Counted from the first letter of the stretch, positions 8,098 through 16,364 are shown. The stretch: 21,811 nt of DNA from Actinomycetales bacterium UBA1383 (GCA_002305415.1 DBQX01000037.1:1-21811); one strand, 5' to 3'. Made by a program: numbers and translations. The notes: generated by a model not told the origin, from the sequence alone.

Positions 8098-9098
8098 GCC
8101 CCGTCCTGGCGTGGATCGCCGCGGCCCTCGTGGTGCTGGCGGGCGTCGCGGGCTGGTTCGCCCGGCGCCGCGGCGAGAAGGGCCGGCGCGTCCTGGTGGC
8201 GAACTCGGCGTACCTCTTCTCCCTGCCCTCCTTCCGCTGGCGCCTGCTGCTTCGCCGCACCGCCGTGGTCTCCCTGGCCGCCGTGACGCTCGCCGCCGGG
8301 GTGGTGGCGGCGCTGCTGGCCGGTCGGCCCGTGGACCGGACGGTGCAGGACGAACGCCTCGCCGCCCGGGACATCGTCCTCTGCCTCGACGTCTCCGGCT
8401 CCATGCTGCCCTTCGACGCGGAGGTGCTTGGGGCCTTCGAGGCGATGGTTCCCTCGTTCCAGGGGGAGCGGATCGCCCTCAACATCTGGAACGCGACCAC
8501 CCGGGTGGTGTTCCCCCTGACCGACGACTACGCCGTCGTGGAGGAGGAACTCCGCGTCGGCGCAGAGCTGCTCTCGATCGACTTCTTCTCCCCGTTCACC
8601 AGCCCCGAGGCCCTGCGCCGGCTCGAGGAGTGGTTCGCGGGCACGATCACGTGGACGGAGTCGCAGTCCTCCCTCATCGGGGACGGCCTCGCGAACTGCG
8701 TGATGTCCTTCGACCTGGCCGATACCGAGAGGGCGCGCACCATCATCCTCACCACCGACAACCAGGTGGCGGGCGTCCCCGTCTTCACCCTCCCGGAGGC
8801 GGCCGAGTTCGCCGACGAACGCGGGGTGCGCATCCACGCCCTGTACGCCGCCGAGTACCCCGACGACGCCGCCAGCGCCGAGTACGAGCAGGTCATCACC
8901 TCCCGTGGCGGGCTGTTCTACGAACTCTCCGACGCCCAGGCCGTGGAGGGCATCATCGCGGACATCCAGGCGCAGGACGCCGCGGAGCTCGAGGACGACC
9001 CGAAGGTCGTGGAACTGGACCGGCCCGACCGCTGGTACGGCTGGCTCGTGGCGCTGGTGGCCGGCCTCGTGCTGCTGGGCTGGAGGGCGCGGGCATGA
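8091..9098 (+). CDS. Membrane-anchored VWA-domain protein (BatA-like), first of two
   Basis: A 335-aa protein. Hydrophobic segments lie at about residues 5-22 and 65-85, and a last helix near the C-terminus (WLVALVAGLVLLGW), so the VWA domain is flanked by membrane anchors. The metal-ion-dependent adhesion site is intact: DVSGSM with D100, S102 and S104. It is followed by later VWA elements such as LIGDGLANCVMSFD and TIILTTDNQVAG. In Bat/MoxR operons these proteins are thought to form a membrane complex remodelled by MoxR. The ATG overlaps the previous gene by 7 bp, with GGGAGGT upstream, and the stop overlaps the next start as ATGA. The two VWA proteins differ enough to be old paralogues rather than a recent duplication. 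Confidence 0.88.
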   Translation: MVSPVLAWIAAALVVLAGVAGWFARRRGEKGRRVLVANSAYLFSLPSFRWRLLLRRTAVVSLAAVTLAAGVVAALLAGRPVDRTVQDERLAARDIVLCLDVSGSMLPFDAEVLGAFEAMVPSFQGERIALNIWNATTRVVFPLTDDYAVVEEELRVGAELLSIDFFSPFTSPEALRRLEEWFAGTITWTESQSSLIGDGLANCVMSFDLADTERARTIILTTDNQVAGVPVFTLPEAAEFADERGVRIHALYAAEYPDDAASAEYEQVITSRGGLFYELSDAQAVEGIIADIQAQDAAELEDDPKVVELDRPDRWYGWLVALVAGLVLLGWRARA

Positions 9099-10099
9099 CG
9101 TTGCGCTTCGTGTGGGAGCCGTGGCTGGTGGCCACGGTGCTGGTGGTGCTGGGCGGGGTGTGCGCGTGGGCGCTGCTGCGGGATCCCGCCCACCGCGCCC
9201 GCTGGTGGCGGCGGCTCGGGCTCGTACTCGCCACCGTCGCGATCGGGGCCACTCCCGCCGTGGTGGCCGAGACCACCGAGGTCACCTCGCGGCTCGCGCT
9301 GTTCATCGTGGTGGACCGCACCGGGTCGATGGCGGCCGAGGACTGGGACGGGGGGCGGCCGCGCCTCGACGGGGTGCGCGCCGACGTCGTCGCCCTCACC
9401 GAGGCGTTCCCCGGCGCCCGCTACTCCGTGATCGGCTTCGACTCGCAGGCCGTGCGCCAGCTGCCGCTGACGACGGACGCGCGCGCCGTCGTCGCGTGGG
9501 CGGACACCCTGCACCAGGAACCCACCACCTCCTCCACCGGCTCGTCCCTCGACCGGCCCGTGGGACTGCTCGGCTCGGTGCTCACCAGCGCCGCGGAGCG
9601 CAGCCCGCAGGACGTCCGCCTCGTGTTCCTCCTCGCCGACGGTGAGGACACGGCGCAGAGCACAGGCCCGGGCATCGAGGGCTACCGGGAACTGCGGCCG
9701 CTCGTGGACGGCGGTGCGGTGCTCGGCTACGGCACCGCCGCGGGGGCGCCGATGCGCTCGTGGAACGGCACCACGAACCCCAACCAGCCGTACATCGTCG
9801 ACAGGTCGCAGCCGGGTGACCCGGTGGCCATCTCCCGGATCGACGAGGCCAACCTCCGGGCGGCCGCCGACGCCCTCGGCGTCCCCTACCTCCACCGCGC
9901 CACCCCGGGTGGCCTCGAGGCGCTCGCCGCGGGCGTCGAGGCGGAGACCGTGATCGAGGACGGTCGCGCCACCGCGAACGTCTACCGCGACCTCTACTGG
10001 CCGTTCGCGTGGGCGGCGGTCGTCCTGCTCGCCTGGGAGGCGTTCGAACAGGTCGCGGCACTGCGCCAGCTGAGGGGGATCCGTGCGCGCCCGTCCTGA
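9095..10099 (+). CDS. Membrane-anchored VWA-domain protein (BatB-like), second of two
   Basis: A 334-aa protein with N-terminal helices (WLVATVLVVLGGVCAWALL and LGLVLATVAIGATPAVVA), a VWA domain and a C-terminal helix (WPFAWAAVVLLAWEAFEQ). The metal site reads DRTGSM (D74, T76, S78), so the first serine of the usual DxSxS is threonine. Later elements include GSSLDRPVG and VFLLADGEDTAQ. The DNP-like stretch between PMRSWNGTTNPNQPYIVDRS and the final helix is typical for the surface loop of these proteins. The start overlaps the upstream VWA stop (ATGA) with GGAGGG seven bases before. It overlaps the following TPR-like gene by 17 bp. It is likely a partner of the first VWA protein in one membrane complex. 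Confidence 0.88.
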   Translation: MTLRFVWEPWLVATVLVVLGGVCAWALLRDPAHRARWWRRLGLVLATVAIGATPAVVAETTEVTSRLALFIVVDRTGSMAAEDWDGGRPRLDGVRADVVALTEAFPGARYSVIGFDSQAVRQLPLTTDARAVVAWADTLHQEPTTSSTGSSLDRPVGLLGSVLTSAAERSPQDVRLVFLLADGEDTAQSTGPGIEGYRELRPLVDGGAVLGYGTAAGAPMRSWNGTTNPNQPYIVDRSQPGDPVAISRIDEANLRAAADALGVPYLHRATPGGLEALAAGVEAETVIEDGRATANVYRDLYWPFAWAAVVLLAWEAFEQVAALRQLRGIRARPS

Positions 10100-10712
10100 C
10101 CGGCTGTTCGCCTGGACCCTGCCCGTCGCGGTGCTCGTGCTGCTCGCCGGCATCGCCCTCACGGTGCTGTGGGCGTCCGCATCCCGGGCGGCCGCGCTGC
10201 TCGCCGACGGCGAGCCCGCCGCCGCGGAGACCATCTACGCGCGGCAGCGGGCACTCACGGGTCTCTGGCCGGAATCCTGGAAGGCGCCCTACAACCAGGG
10301 CACCGCCCAGCTCGTCCAGGCCGAGTGGGAGGAGGCCCGCGAGGCCCTCACCGTGGCACTCGAGCGCGTGCCCCGCGCGCCGGCCGGTCCGGACGGCGGG
10401 GCGGATCCGCGCAGCCCGGAGTGCGCCGTCCGCCGCAACCTCGCCCTCGCCCTCGGTGGGCTCGCCCTTCAGGCGCGGGCCGTGGGCGACGAGGCCGGCG
10501 CGACGGCGCTGGCGGAGGAGGCGACCGCGGTGGCGGCCCCGTGCGTGGGCGCCCAGGACGAGCAGCCCTCGCCCTCCCCGAGCCCGTCGCCGTCGCCGTC
10601 GCCGTCCGCTGACCCGCGCGTCGAGGAGCTGGAGGAACGCAACCAGCGAGCCCGCGAGGAGGCCGAGCAGGAACTCCTCGAGGGCGGCGGCGGAGGCGGC
10701 CAGAACTGGTGA
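10083..10712 (+). CDS. TPR-like membrane protein closing the Bat operon (BatC/BatE-like)
   Basis: A 209-aa protein. One membrane helix at about residues 8-30 (LFAWTLPVAVLVLLAGIAL) is followed by helical hairpins with a TPR character: AALLADGEPAAAETIYARQ, then WKAPYNQGTAQLVQAEWEEA, then NLALALGGLALQARAVGDEA. A low-complexity Ser-Pro repeat (residues 163-175) links to a charged helix (VEELEERNQRAREEAEQELL) and a glycine run ending in QNW. In Bat operons TPR proteins follow the VWA genes and probably bind them. Cysteines in SPECAVR and APCVG may pair. The GTG start has GAGGGGGA just upstream and overlaps the previous gene by 17 bp. The TPR call is by pattern and context only. Confidence 0.8.
   Translation: MRARPDRLFAWTLPVAVLVLLAGIALTVLWASASRAAALLADGEPAAAETIYARQRALTGLWPESWKAPYNQGTAQLVQAEWEEAREALTVALERVPRAPAGPDGGADPRSPECAVRRNLALALGGLALQARAVGDEAGATALAEEATAVAAPCVGAQDEQPSPSPSPSPSPSPSADPRVEELEERNQRAREEAEQELLEGGGGGGQNW
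10567..10609 (+). repeat. Low-complexity hexanucleotide repeat coding for Ser-Pro
   Basis: The stretch is built of CCGTCG-type hexamers and close variants, and encodes alternating Ser and Pro in the TPR-like protein. It can vary in copy number by slippage without changing frame. Confidence 0.7.
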
Positions 10713-10765
10713 GTGGCGCCGTCATCCGGTGCAATGATCGTCCCAACGACCCCAGGAGGAGCGCG

Positions 10766-11884
10766 ATGACCGAGCCCACCCGACCCGACCAGCCGTCGGA
10801 GACCCCGGCCGTCCCCTGGGACGACAGCCCCACCTCCTGGGCCGACCCCACCACGGGCGACGTCCCGGAGGCCGCCCCGCCCGCCGAGGCGGCCGAGGCC
10901 CCGAGTGACGTGACGCAGCGGATCCCGGAGGCGCACGACGGCGCCACCCGGGCCCTGCCGAGCGAACCGGGTCCGGTCCCTCCGCGGTCCCCCTGGCGGA
11001 CCTCCGCGGAGGTGACCCGGCCCATGGCCGTGCCGCCGCCGTACCTCCCGCCGGCCGGTCGACCTGCCGTCCCGCCCCGTGCCACCCCACCGCCCGGCGG
11101 GCCGTCGTACCCGCCCGGCTTCCCACCCCCCGGCGCCCAGCCGCCCGGCGCGTTCGCCCCGTATGCCACGGCCCCCTACGGCGCCCCACCCCCGCGCCGG
11201 GGCCGGCGCGTCCTCTGGCTGGTGCTGGGCGGCGTCGTCGTGCTCGCGGCCATCGCCGCCGGCGTGTTCGCGCTCCTGACCCGCGGTCCGGAAGTGGGGC
11301 AGCTCTACGCCCAGTGCGAGGGTGGCGACGCGCAGGCCTGCGAGGACCTCTTCCAGGCCGCGGACGCGGGCTCCGCGGAGGAGGAGTTCGGCCGGACCTG
11401 CGGGGGCCGGACGGACGGCAGCGTCGACTGCGCGGACGCCGACATGACCGCCCCGCCCAACTCCTGGTCCGCCAGCGGTGGGGAGGGCGAGGCCGACATC
11501 GCGGCGCTCTACTCCGCGTGCGAGGCGGGCGACGGCGCCGCCTGCGACCAGTTGTTCTCCGCGGCCGAACCCGGGTCCGCGGAGGAGGAGTTCGGCCGCA
11601 CCTGTGGGGGCCGCAGCGACGGCGCCACGTTCTGCGACGGCGCGGACTTCATGGGCGAGCCCCCGAACTCGTGGGAGCCCTCCACCACCATCGGCGAGGC
11701 CACCACCTACGGGGACGACCCCTACCTCGACGGGCTGTGGAACGCCTGTGCGGGCGGGGACATGGTGGCGTGCGACGACCTCTTCATGGAGTCACCCTTC
11801 GGGTCGGAGTACGAGGAGTTCGGCGACACGTGCGGCGGCACCACCTCCGGCGGGGAGTGGTGCGACCCGAACCGCGAGCCCTGA
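10766..11884 (+). CDS. Single-pass membrane protein with three four-cysteine modules
   Basis: A 372-aa protein. Residues 1-145 are a long Pro/Ala/Glu-rich disordered cytoplasmic region. A membrane helix lies at about 149-171 (VLWLVLGGVVVLAAIAAGVF). Outside the membrane are three copies of a module of about 55-60 residues (from about 178, 243 and 317). Each has the exact spacing C-x7-C-x19-C-x9-C, with conserved GD before the second cysteine, a DLF/QLF after it, EEFG-T-CGG around the third, and PNSW closing the first two copies. The spacing suggests two disulfides per module. I know similar modules in other actinobacterial membrane proteins, but no function. The ATG at 10766 has AGGAGGA five bases upstream; earlier in-frame codons lack such a site. 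It lies 53 bp after the Bat operon and may be co-transcribed with it. Confidence 0.85.
   Translation: MTEPTRPDQPSETPAVPWDDSPTSWADPTTGDVPEAAPPAEAAEAPSDVTQRIPEAHDGATRALPSEPGPVPPRSPWRTSAEVTRPMAVPPPYLPPAGRPAVPPRATPPPGGPSYPPGFPPPGAQPPGAFAPYATAPYGAPPPRRGRRVLWLVLGGVVVLAAIAAGVFALLTRGPEVGQLYAQCEGGDAQACEDLFQAADAGSAEEEFGRTCGGRTDGSVDCADADMTAPPNSWSASGGEGEADIAALYSACEAGDGAACDQLFSAAEPGSAEEEFGRTCGGRSDGATFCDGADFMGEPPNSWEPSTTIGEATTYGDDPYLDGLWNACAGGDMVACDDLFMESPFGSEYEEFGDTCGGTTSGGEWCDPNREP
11297..11881 (+). repeat. Three tandem cysteine modules (coding repeat)
   Basis: The three modules start near 11297, 11494 and 11716. Copies 1 and 2 are closest at the DNA level, both reading GAGGAGGAGTTCGGCCG in their middle. 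Copy 3 is more divergent (SPFGSEYEEFG instead of GSAEEEFG) and looks like the ancestral form, with copies 1 and 2 a later duplication. Confidence 0.8.
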
Positions 11885-11890
11885 GCAGGG

Positions 11891-11927
11891 CAGGAGCCCG
11901 GGGGACGTCGCGTCCCCCGGGCTCCTG
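11891..11927. terminator. Strong bidirectional hairpin terminator
   Basis: A perfect 16-bp stem: CAGGAGCCCGGGGGAC (11891-11906) pairs with 11912-11927 across a five-base loop, GTCGC. It lies between the stop of the cysteine-module gene and the stop of the convergent multicopper oxidase gene, so it can serve both. It lacks a T-tract, as is common in GC-rich actinobacteria. Confidence 0.85.
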
Positions 11928-11937
11928 CGGGTGGGTG

Positions 11938-14900
11938 CTACGGCAGCCGGATGGTGTTCGACCAGTCGGACTGCGCCGTGTCGCTGAAGGCGTGGACCCG
12001 GTAGGAGTAGGACACGCCGGAGGTCACCGTCTGGGTGAACGTCGTGATGCCCGCCCCGACCGTGGCGTTGGTCGTGGTGCCGTCAGGGTTGGTGCGCTGG
12101 ATCAGGAACCCGGTCTCGTTGTCCGAGTTGTCGGTCCAGGTGAGGTTCACCGTCGAGGTCTTCCGGTTCTTCACCTGCAGGGTGCCCGCCAGGTCGGTCG
12201 GGGCCGCCACGGTCTGCGGCGAGACCGTCGTCCCCCGGCTGTCGATGGTGAGCGTGGGGAACCCACCGCCCGCCGGGATCTCGTTGAATGCCGGGTTGGA
12301 GTAGTCCCACACGTCCCCGACGACGTTGATCGCGTACACCTGGTACTCGTAGATCGTCGTCCGGTCGCGTCCCAGCGGATCCTGGTAGGTGCGCGTCCCG
12401 AGGCTGTCCCCGGTGCCCGGGGTGTAGCCGAGGGCGCCGAGCGTCTCGGACGCCACCGTGGCGACCGCCATCCACGGATCCGTGGAGCCGGCCAGCCGGC
12501 GCTCGATCACGAAGGCCGTCTCGTTCCGGGAGTTGTCCTCCCACGTGACGGTGTAGTAGCGGTTGTTCCCGCTCCCGCCCCGCACGGCCGAGACGAAGGT
12601 GGGCGCCTTCGGGGCGATCCCCACCACCTGGGTGTGCATCATGTCCATCTCCTCGTGGCTGAGGATGTGGCAGTGGAGCACGTACTCCCACCCGAAGTTG
12701 ACGAAGTGGTTGACGATGTCCACCGGTTCGCCGTCGGGGTTGAAGGCGAAGATCGGCAGGCCGAGCGCCTCCTGCGCGGTGGTGTTCTCGATGTACATGC
12801 CCTCGGGCATGGACGGGTCGAGCAGCCGGATGCTGTTCGGCAGGCCGCCGTCGTCCTTCCACCCCTGCGGGATGGGCGGGATGATCGGCCGCAGCGCGAC
12901 GATCGTGTCCTCGAGCGGGCTGACCCGCACCGTGTCCTTCCAGCCGATCTCCGTGGGCTCCGGCTTCCGGATGATGCCGTCCCAGCCCACGCGGTTGATC
13001 AGCTGGACGTCGTAGAGGTGGAAGTGGATGGGGTGGGTGTCCACCCCGTTGTGCGTGATCTTCCAGATCTGGGTGCCGTCGTCCGCCGAGGCGATCGGGG
13101 TGGCCTCCATGCCGGGTTCCAGCTCCACGCCGTCGATGATCTCGGTGGGCGGGAAGGTGAACCCCATGAGGATCATGTTCTGCAGGCCGGCCTGGGCGTT
13201 CGCTGTCTCGACGCCCAGGAAGCCGCTCATGCGGCCGTACTCCCGCTCGAACGCCTCACCCATCTCGTCCTGGATCATCTTCGGTTTGAGGTTGATCGTG
13301 AGCCGCTCCGCATCGGTGGAGGTGGTGAACGGCGCGCCGGGTGCCGTCGCGGCGTCGGGGTCGACGAGGCGGTCGAACGTGAGCGACGTGTCGTAGATCT
13401 GCACGGTGCCGTTCAGTGGGCCGTTGTTCTGGAAGGACGTGCCGTAGGCCGTGTTGTAGGCACCCTGGCCCACGATGATCGGCTTCTGGCCGGCCTCGAA
13501 CACGCCGGTGCCGTCCGCCTGATGCGCGAACGCCGCGTTCAGCTTCGCCATGTCGAAGGCCGCGGCGGGCGTTCCCTCCACCTTGATCTGCATCATGGTG
13601 CGGGTGTTCGGCCCGTAGCCGGGCAGGGTCGACGCCACGCCGCCGGAGTCGCGGTAGTCACCGTTGCCGGTGTAGTAGTCGTAGCGCGGGTCGCGGGCCG
13701 GGAAGGCCGCCGGGGCGTCGTTGTAGACGATCAGCGTCTGGCCGGCGTACGCGGACAGGTCCACGACAACGTCGAAGCGCTCGGCGGGCGCGATCAGCAG
13801 CGAGTGCTGGTCCACGTTGCCGGCGTTGAACACCGTCGGGTCGTTCACCCACGTGGTGGGGTGGGCGGGAACGACAGCCGGCGTGGGCAGGAAGCCACCC
13901 TCCGTGCCGACGACGATCCAGTCCGGACCCTCGGTGCCCGCGACCGGCGTCGGGAAGACCGTCGAGTCCTCCAGGGCCGCCGCGACCTCGTCGGGATTGA
14001 GCGCCACCTCGGTGCAGGCGATGCCGGTGGACTCCGCCGCCGGGGTGGGGTTGGCGGCGTCGCACGCCACGCCGTTGGCGTCAACGGCCTGGTAGAGCGA
14101 CAGGTTGAAGAACCGGTCGTTCGCGCCGTTCAGGATCCGCAGCCGGTACGGCTTCGGTTCGAGCGTGACGGTCGGGTACGCCTTGCCGTTGACCAGCGGG
14201 GTGTCCATGAACGCCTCCATGCCCATGGAGTTGTAGGGCACGCCGGGCGCGAGCGGGGGCTCGCACCACTGGACGTCGGGGTCGCAGTTCGGGTCGTAGT
14301 AGGCGTTGTCGATCGGGCCGTAGTCGATGTTCGAGGTCGGCGGCCAGAACCACGGGCCGTACGCCCAGCGGCCGTAGGCGTTCACGCCGGAGGCGTCACC
14401 GGGGTTCTGGGCGGGGGAGTAGACGTGCGGCAGCCACAGGTCGCCCTCGTCGCCCCAGCGGCTGTAGTCCCAGGTCTCGTCCTGCTCGAGCATCTGCGGG
14501 ACGGACGGCACGAAGGTCTTGTCCTGGATGACGAGCGGGATGGTGTCCGCAGCGGCGGGGAGGGTGCCGTCGGCGACGAGTTTCTTCTCGACGTCGTCGG
14601 AGATGATGTACGGCGCGACCATGCCGGCGTACACGTTGAGGCGGGTGATGCCCCAGGCGTGGTCGTGGTAGAACATCAGCCGCGCGCTCTGGGCGTTGGT
14701 GTAGAAGAACGTCTGCTCACCGGGGCCGGTGGCCGGCATGTCGGGGACGTCGCGCACGGAGACGCCGCGGGCGTTCTCCGCGGGGATGTTCTCGCCCGCC
14801 GGGGTGATCCACTGGTGCGGCGTGCCGTCGGAGATCCAGGGCGTGATGCCACCGTGCAGGTGGATGCCCGCGCGGTTCTCGGTGTAGCAGTGCCCCATCG

Positions 14901-16269
14901 AGTCCATCATCGGGTCCGCCGGATCGCACATGGGGATCTGCGGGTTGACGGAGGTGGGGTCGTCCTCCATCATCTGGTGTCCGGAGGGCGTCATGCCGGC
15001 GCCCATCACCGTGGTGTCCACGGGGAGGAACAGGTTGCCGCCCACCCCCGTGGGGAGCAGGTTGCGGAACAGGATCCGCACCGGCACGTCCTTGTCGGTG
15101 GTGATGGCAGGCCCGAGGTAGCTGGGCGCGGTGACGCCGCGATACCCGTTGCCGAGGTCGACGCCGTCACCCGGAATCACGGCGGTGTCGAGTTGCACGT
15201 AGCCGCGGAGCTTCGTGGGTGGCAGGTCCGCGTGCAGCTGCTGCTCGTACTCCACGAGCGCGATCTCGTAGTAGTTCGAGCCCGGGTAGCTGGTGGTGTC
15301 GGCAACCGCCACCGGGATGTCGGTCCCGAACCTCGGGAGCTCGTCGACGAACTTGCGCATGCCGCCGGTGATCGTCACCTGGTCGGGTCCCACCACCGTG
15401 GCGGCGAACGAGTACGTCCGGTCCTGCGGCAGTTCGGGGAACGCGGCGGAGCCGATCGTGATCGTGGAGCCCTGGAGGGGCGCGGTGTTGGCCGGGTAGG
15501 CCACGAGGTCGGAGGCCGTGCCGATGTCGAGCGGGATGCCCCGGCCGTAGAAGGCGATCTGGTCGCCGGCCTGCACGGCGAGGTTCGCGACGAGGTAGCT
15601 CACGACCTCGCTCACGGCCGGGTCGGTGAGCGCAGGGACGGTGAGCTGGCCGGAGTCGAACTCGACCGTGAACTGGTTGGCCGTCCCGGTGGGCCGCAGG
15701 ACGTAGGCGTGGAAGCTCAGCCCGGCCGAGGGCTGGGTGCTGCCGCCGGCGCCGGCCTGGTTGAGACTCTTGAAGGCGGTGAGGAAGCCGTCGGGCAGGG
15801 CGTCGGGCAGCACGACGAACACGTTGCTCGCGTTGTCGGTGGCGTACCCGCGGTCGATGAGCTCGTTGCCCACCTGGATTTCCGCCCCCGCGGTGGTGGT
15901 CACCGTCGGGAGCGGGCTGTTCGCGTAGTTCGGGTGGCTGAAGTAGCGCGGCATCTCCCCCGGGATTGCCGCGGCCACCATGTCGACCATGAGGGGGTTG
16001 AGGGCGCCGTCCTGCAGCGCGCGCGCGGCGGCGAGGTCCCGGTCCTTCTGGGTGATGCGCTTCTCGCGGTTCTCCCGCGCCTTGGCGGCCCGGTCCTTGT
16101 ACTTGTCCGGGTCGTCCTTCTTCGCGGTGTTCGCGCCGGCGGACGCGGCGCTCATGGAAACGCCGTCACCCGCAGGGGTGACGGCGGCAGCTGCGATACC
16201 GAATGGTATGAGGGCGATGGCCATGATCGTGGCCATGCCCGACCGTGTTTTCACTGTGTCTCCCGTCAC
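11938..16269 (-). CDS. Very large secreted multicopper oxidase with two C-terminal FN3 domains
   Basis: A 1443-aa exported copper oxidase. A signal peptide covers about residues 10-35 (ATIMAIALIPFGIAAAA), then a highly charged Lys/Arg/Asp stretch (45-75). Four copper-binding motifs are present in order: HLHGG (H470, H472), FYHDHAWG (H535, H537), THPIHFHLY (H1079, H1082, H1084) and HCHILSHEEMDM (H1199, C1200, H1201, H1205). M1210 is the likely axial ligand of the type-1 site. The type-1 and trinuclear centres thus look complete. A Met-rich, two-cysteine segment lies just before the first motif (SGHQMMEDDP, DPMMDSMGHC). Two FN3 domains follow (about 1215-1320 and 1350-1443; each has DNS-NET-F-I-R). 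At nearly three times the length of laccases it resembles large MofA-type oxidases linked to manganese oxidation, but the substrate is not shown. GTG starts at 16269 and 16254 both have GGGAGA upstream; either keeps the signal peptide. Confidence 0.9.
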   Translation of the reverse strand: MTGDTVKTRSGMATIMAIALIPFGIAAAAVTPAGDGVSMSAASAGANTAKKDDPDKYKDRAAKARENREKRITQKDRDLAAARALQDGALNPLMVDMVAAAIPGEMPRYFSHPNYANSPLPTVTTTAGAEIQVGNELIDRGYATDNASNVFVVLPDALPDGFLTAFKSLNQAGAGGSTQPSAGLSFHAYVLRPTGTANQFTVEFDSGQLTVPALTDPAVSEVVSYLVANLAVQAGDQIAFYGRGIPLDIGTASDLVAYPANTAPLQGSTITIGSAAFPELPQDRTYSFAATVVGPDQVTITGGMRKFVDELPRFGTDIPVAVADTTSYPGSNYYEIALVEYEQQLHADLPPTKLRGYVQLDTAVIPGDGVDLGNGYRGVTAPSYLGPAITTDKDVPVRILFRNLLPTGVGGNLFLPVDTTVMGAGMTPSGHQMMEDDPTSVNPQIPMCDPADPMMDSMGHCYTENRAGIHLHGGITPWISDGTPHQWITPAGENIPAENARGVSVRDVPDMPATGPGEQTFFYTNAQSARLMFYHDHAWGITRLNVYAGMVAPYIISDDVEKKLVADGTLPAAADTIPLVIQDKTFVPSVPQMLEQDETWDYSRWGDEGDLWLPHVYSPAQNPGDASGVNAYGRWAYGPWFWPPTSNIDYGPIDNAYYDPNCDPDVQWCEPPLAPGVPYNSMGMEAFMDTPLVNGKAYPTVTLEPKPYRLRILNGANDRFFNLSLYQAVDANGVACDAANPTPAAESTGIACTEVALNPDEVAAALEDSTVFPTPVAGTEGPDWIVVGTEGGFLPTPAVVPAHPTTWVNDPTVFNAGNVDQHSLLIAPAERFDVVVDLSAYAGQTLIVYNDAPAAFPARDPRYDYYTGNGDYRDSGGVASTLPGYGPNTRTMMQIKVEGTPAAAFDMAKLNAAFAHQADGTGVFEAGQKPIIVGQGAYNTAYGTSFQNNGPLNGTVQIYDTSLTFDRLVDPDAATAPGAPFTTSTDAERLTINLKPKMIQDEMGEAFEREYGRMSGFLGVETANAQAGLQNMILMGFTFPPTEIIDGVELEPGMEATPIASADDGTQIWKITHNGVDTHPIHFHLYDVQLINRVGWDGIIRKPEPTEIGWKDTVRVSPLEDTIVALRPIIPPIPQGWKDDGGLPNSIRLLDPSMPEGMYIENTTAQEALGLPIFAFNPDGEPVDIVNHFVNFGWEYVLHCHILSHEEMDMMHTQVVGIAPKAPTFVSAVRGGSGNNRYYTVTWEDNSRNETAFVIERRLAGSTDPWMAVATVASETLGALGYTPGTGDSLGTRTYQDPLGRDRTTIYEYQVYAINVVGDVWDYSNPAFNEIPAGGGFPTLTIDSRGTTVSPQTVAAPTDLAGTLQVKNRKTSTVNLTWTDNSDNETGFLIQRTNPDGTTTNATVGAGITTFTQTVTSGVSYSYRVHAFSDTAQSDWSNTIRLP

Positions 16270-16311
16270 GTCGTGATCTCCCGTGTCGGCTGTCAGTGCC
16301 GATGACGCAGG

Positions 16312-16341
16312 ACATTACGCCCCAAAGGTGACCACTGTCAC
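16312..16341 (-). promoter_or_regulatory. Candidate promoter of the multicopper oxidase gene
   Basis: On the minus strand TAATGT (16317-16312) fits TANNNT. GTGACA (16341-16336) lies 18 bp upstream as a plausible -35. The start would be near 16305, giving a leader of about 36 nt. The -35 coincides with the CRP-like site. A better -35 hexamer, TTGACA (16376-16371), has no good -10 at the normal distance. Confidence 0.4.
16328..16341. promoter_or_regulatory. CRP/GlxR/FNR-type site GTGA-N6-TCAC
   Basis: GTGACCACTGTCAC is a perfect GTGA-N6-TCAC core, the symmetric recognition pattern of the CRP/FNR superfamily (GlxR and Cmr/CRP in actinobacteria). It overlaps the candidate -35 of the oxidase gene, a position that would fit repression or close contact with polymerase. 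Outer bases (G and T) do not extend the symmetry. Confidence 0.45.
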
Positions 16342-16350
16342 TACATTTCC

Positions 16351-16364
16351 GGGACTAAAGTCAC
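16351..16364. promoter_or_regulatory. DosR/DevR-like box
   Basis: GGGACTAAAGTCAC matches 13 of 14 positions of the DosR/DevR core GGGACTWWAGTCCC. It lies about 50 bp upstream of the inferred transcription start of the multicopper oxidase gene. DosR-type response regulators control hypoxia and nitric-oxide responses in several actinobacteria. The half-site GGGACT is perfect and the other has one change. Confidence 0.5.

Noticed and set aside
11314..16305. A 1663-residue open frame antisense to the multicopper oxidase
   Set aside because: It is rich in Arg, Gly and Val with no domain signal, and mirrors the third-position GC of the real gene.
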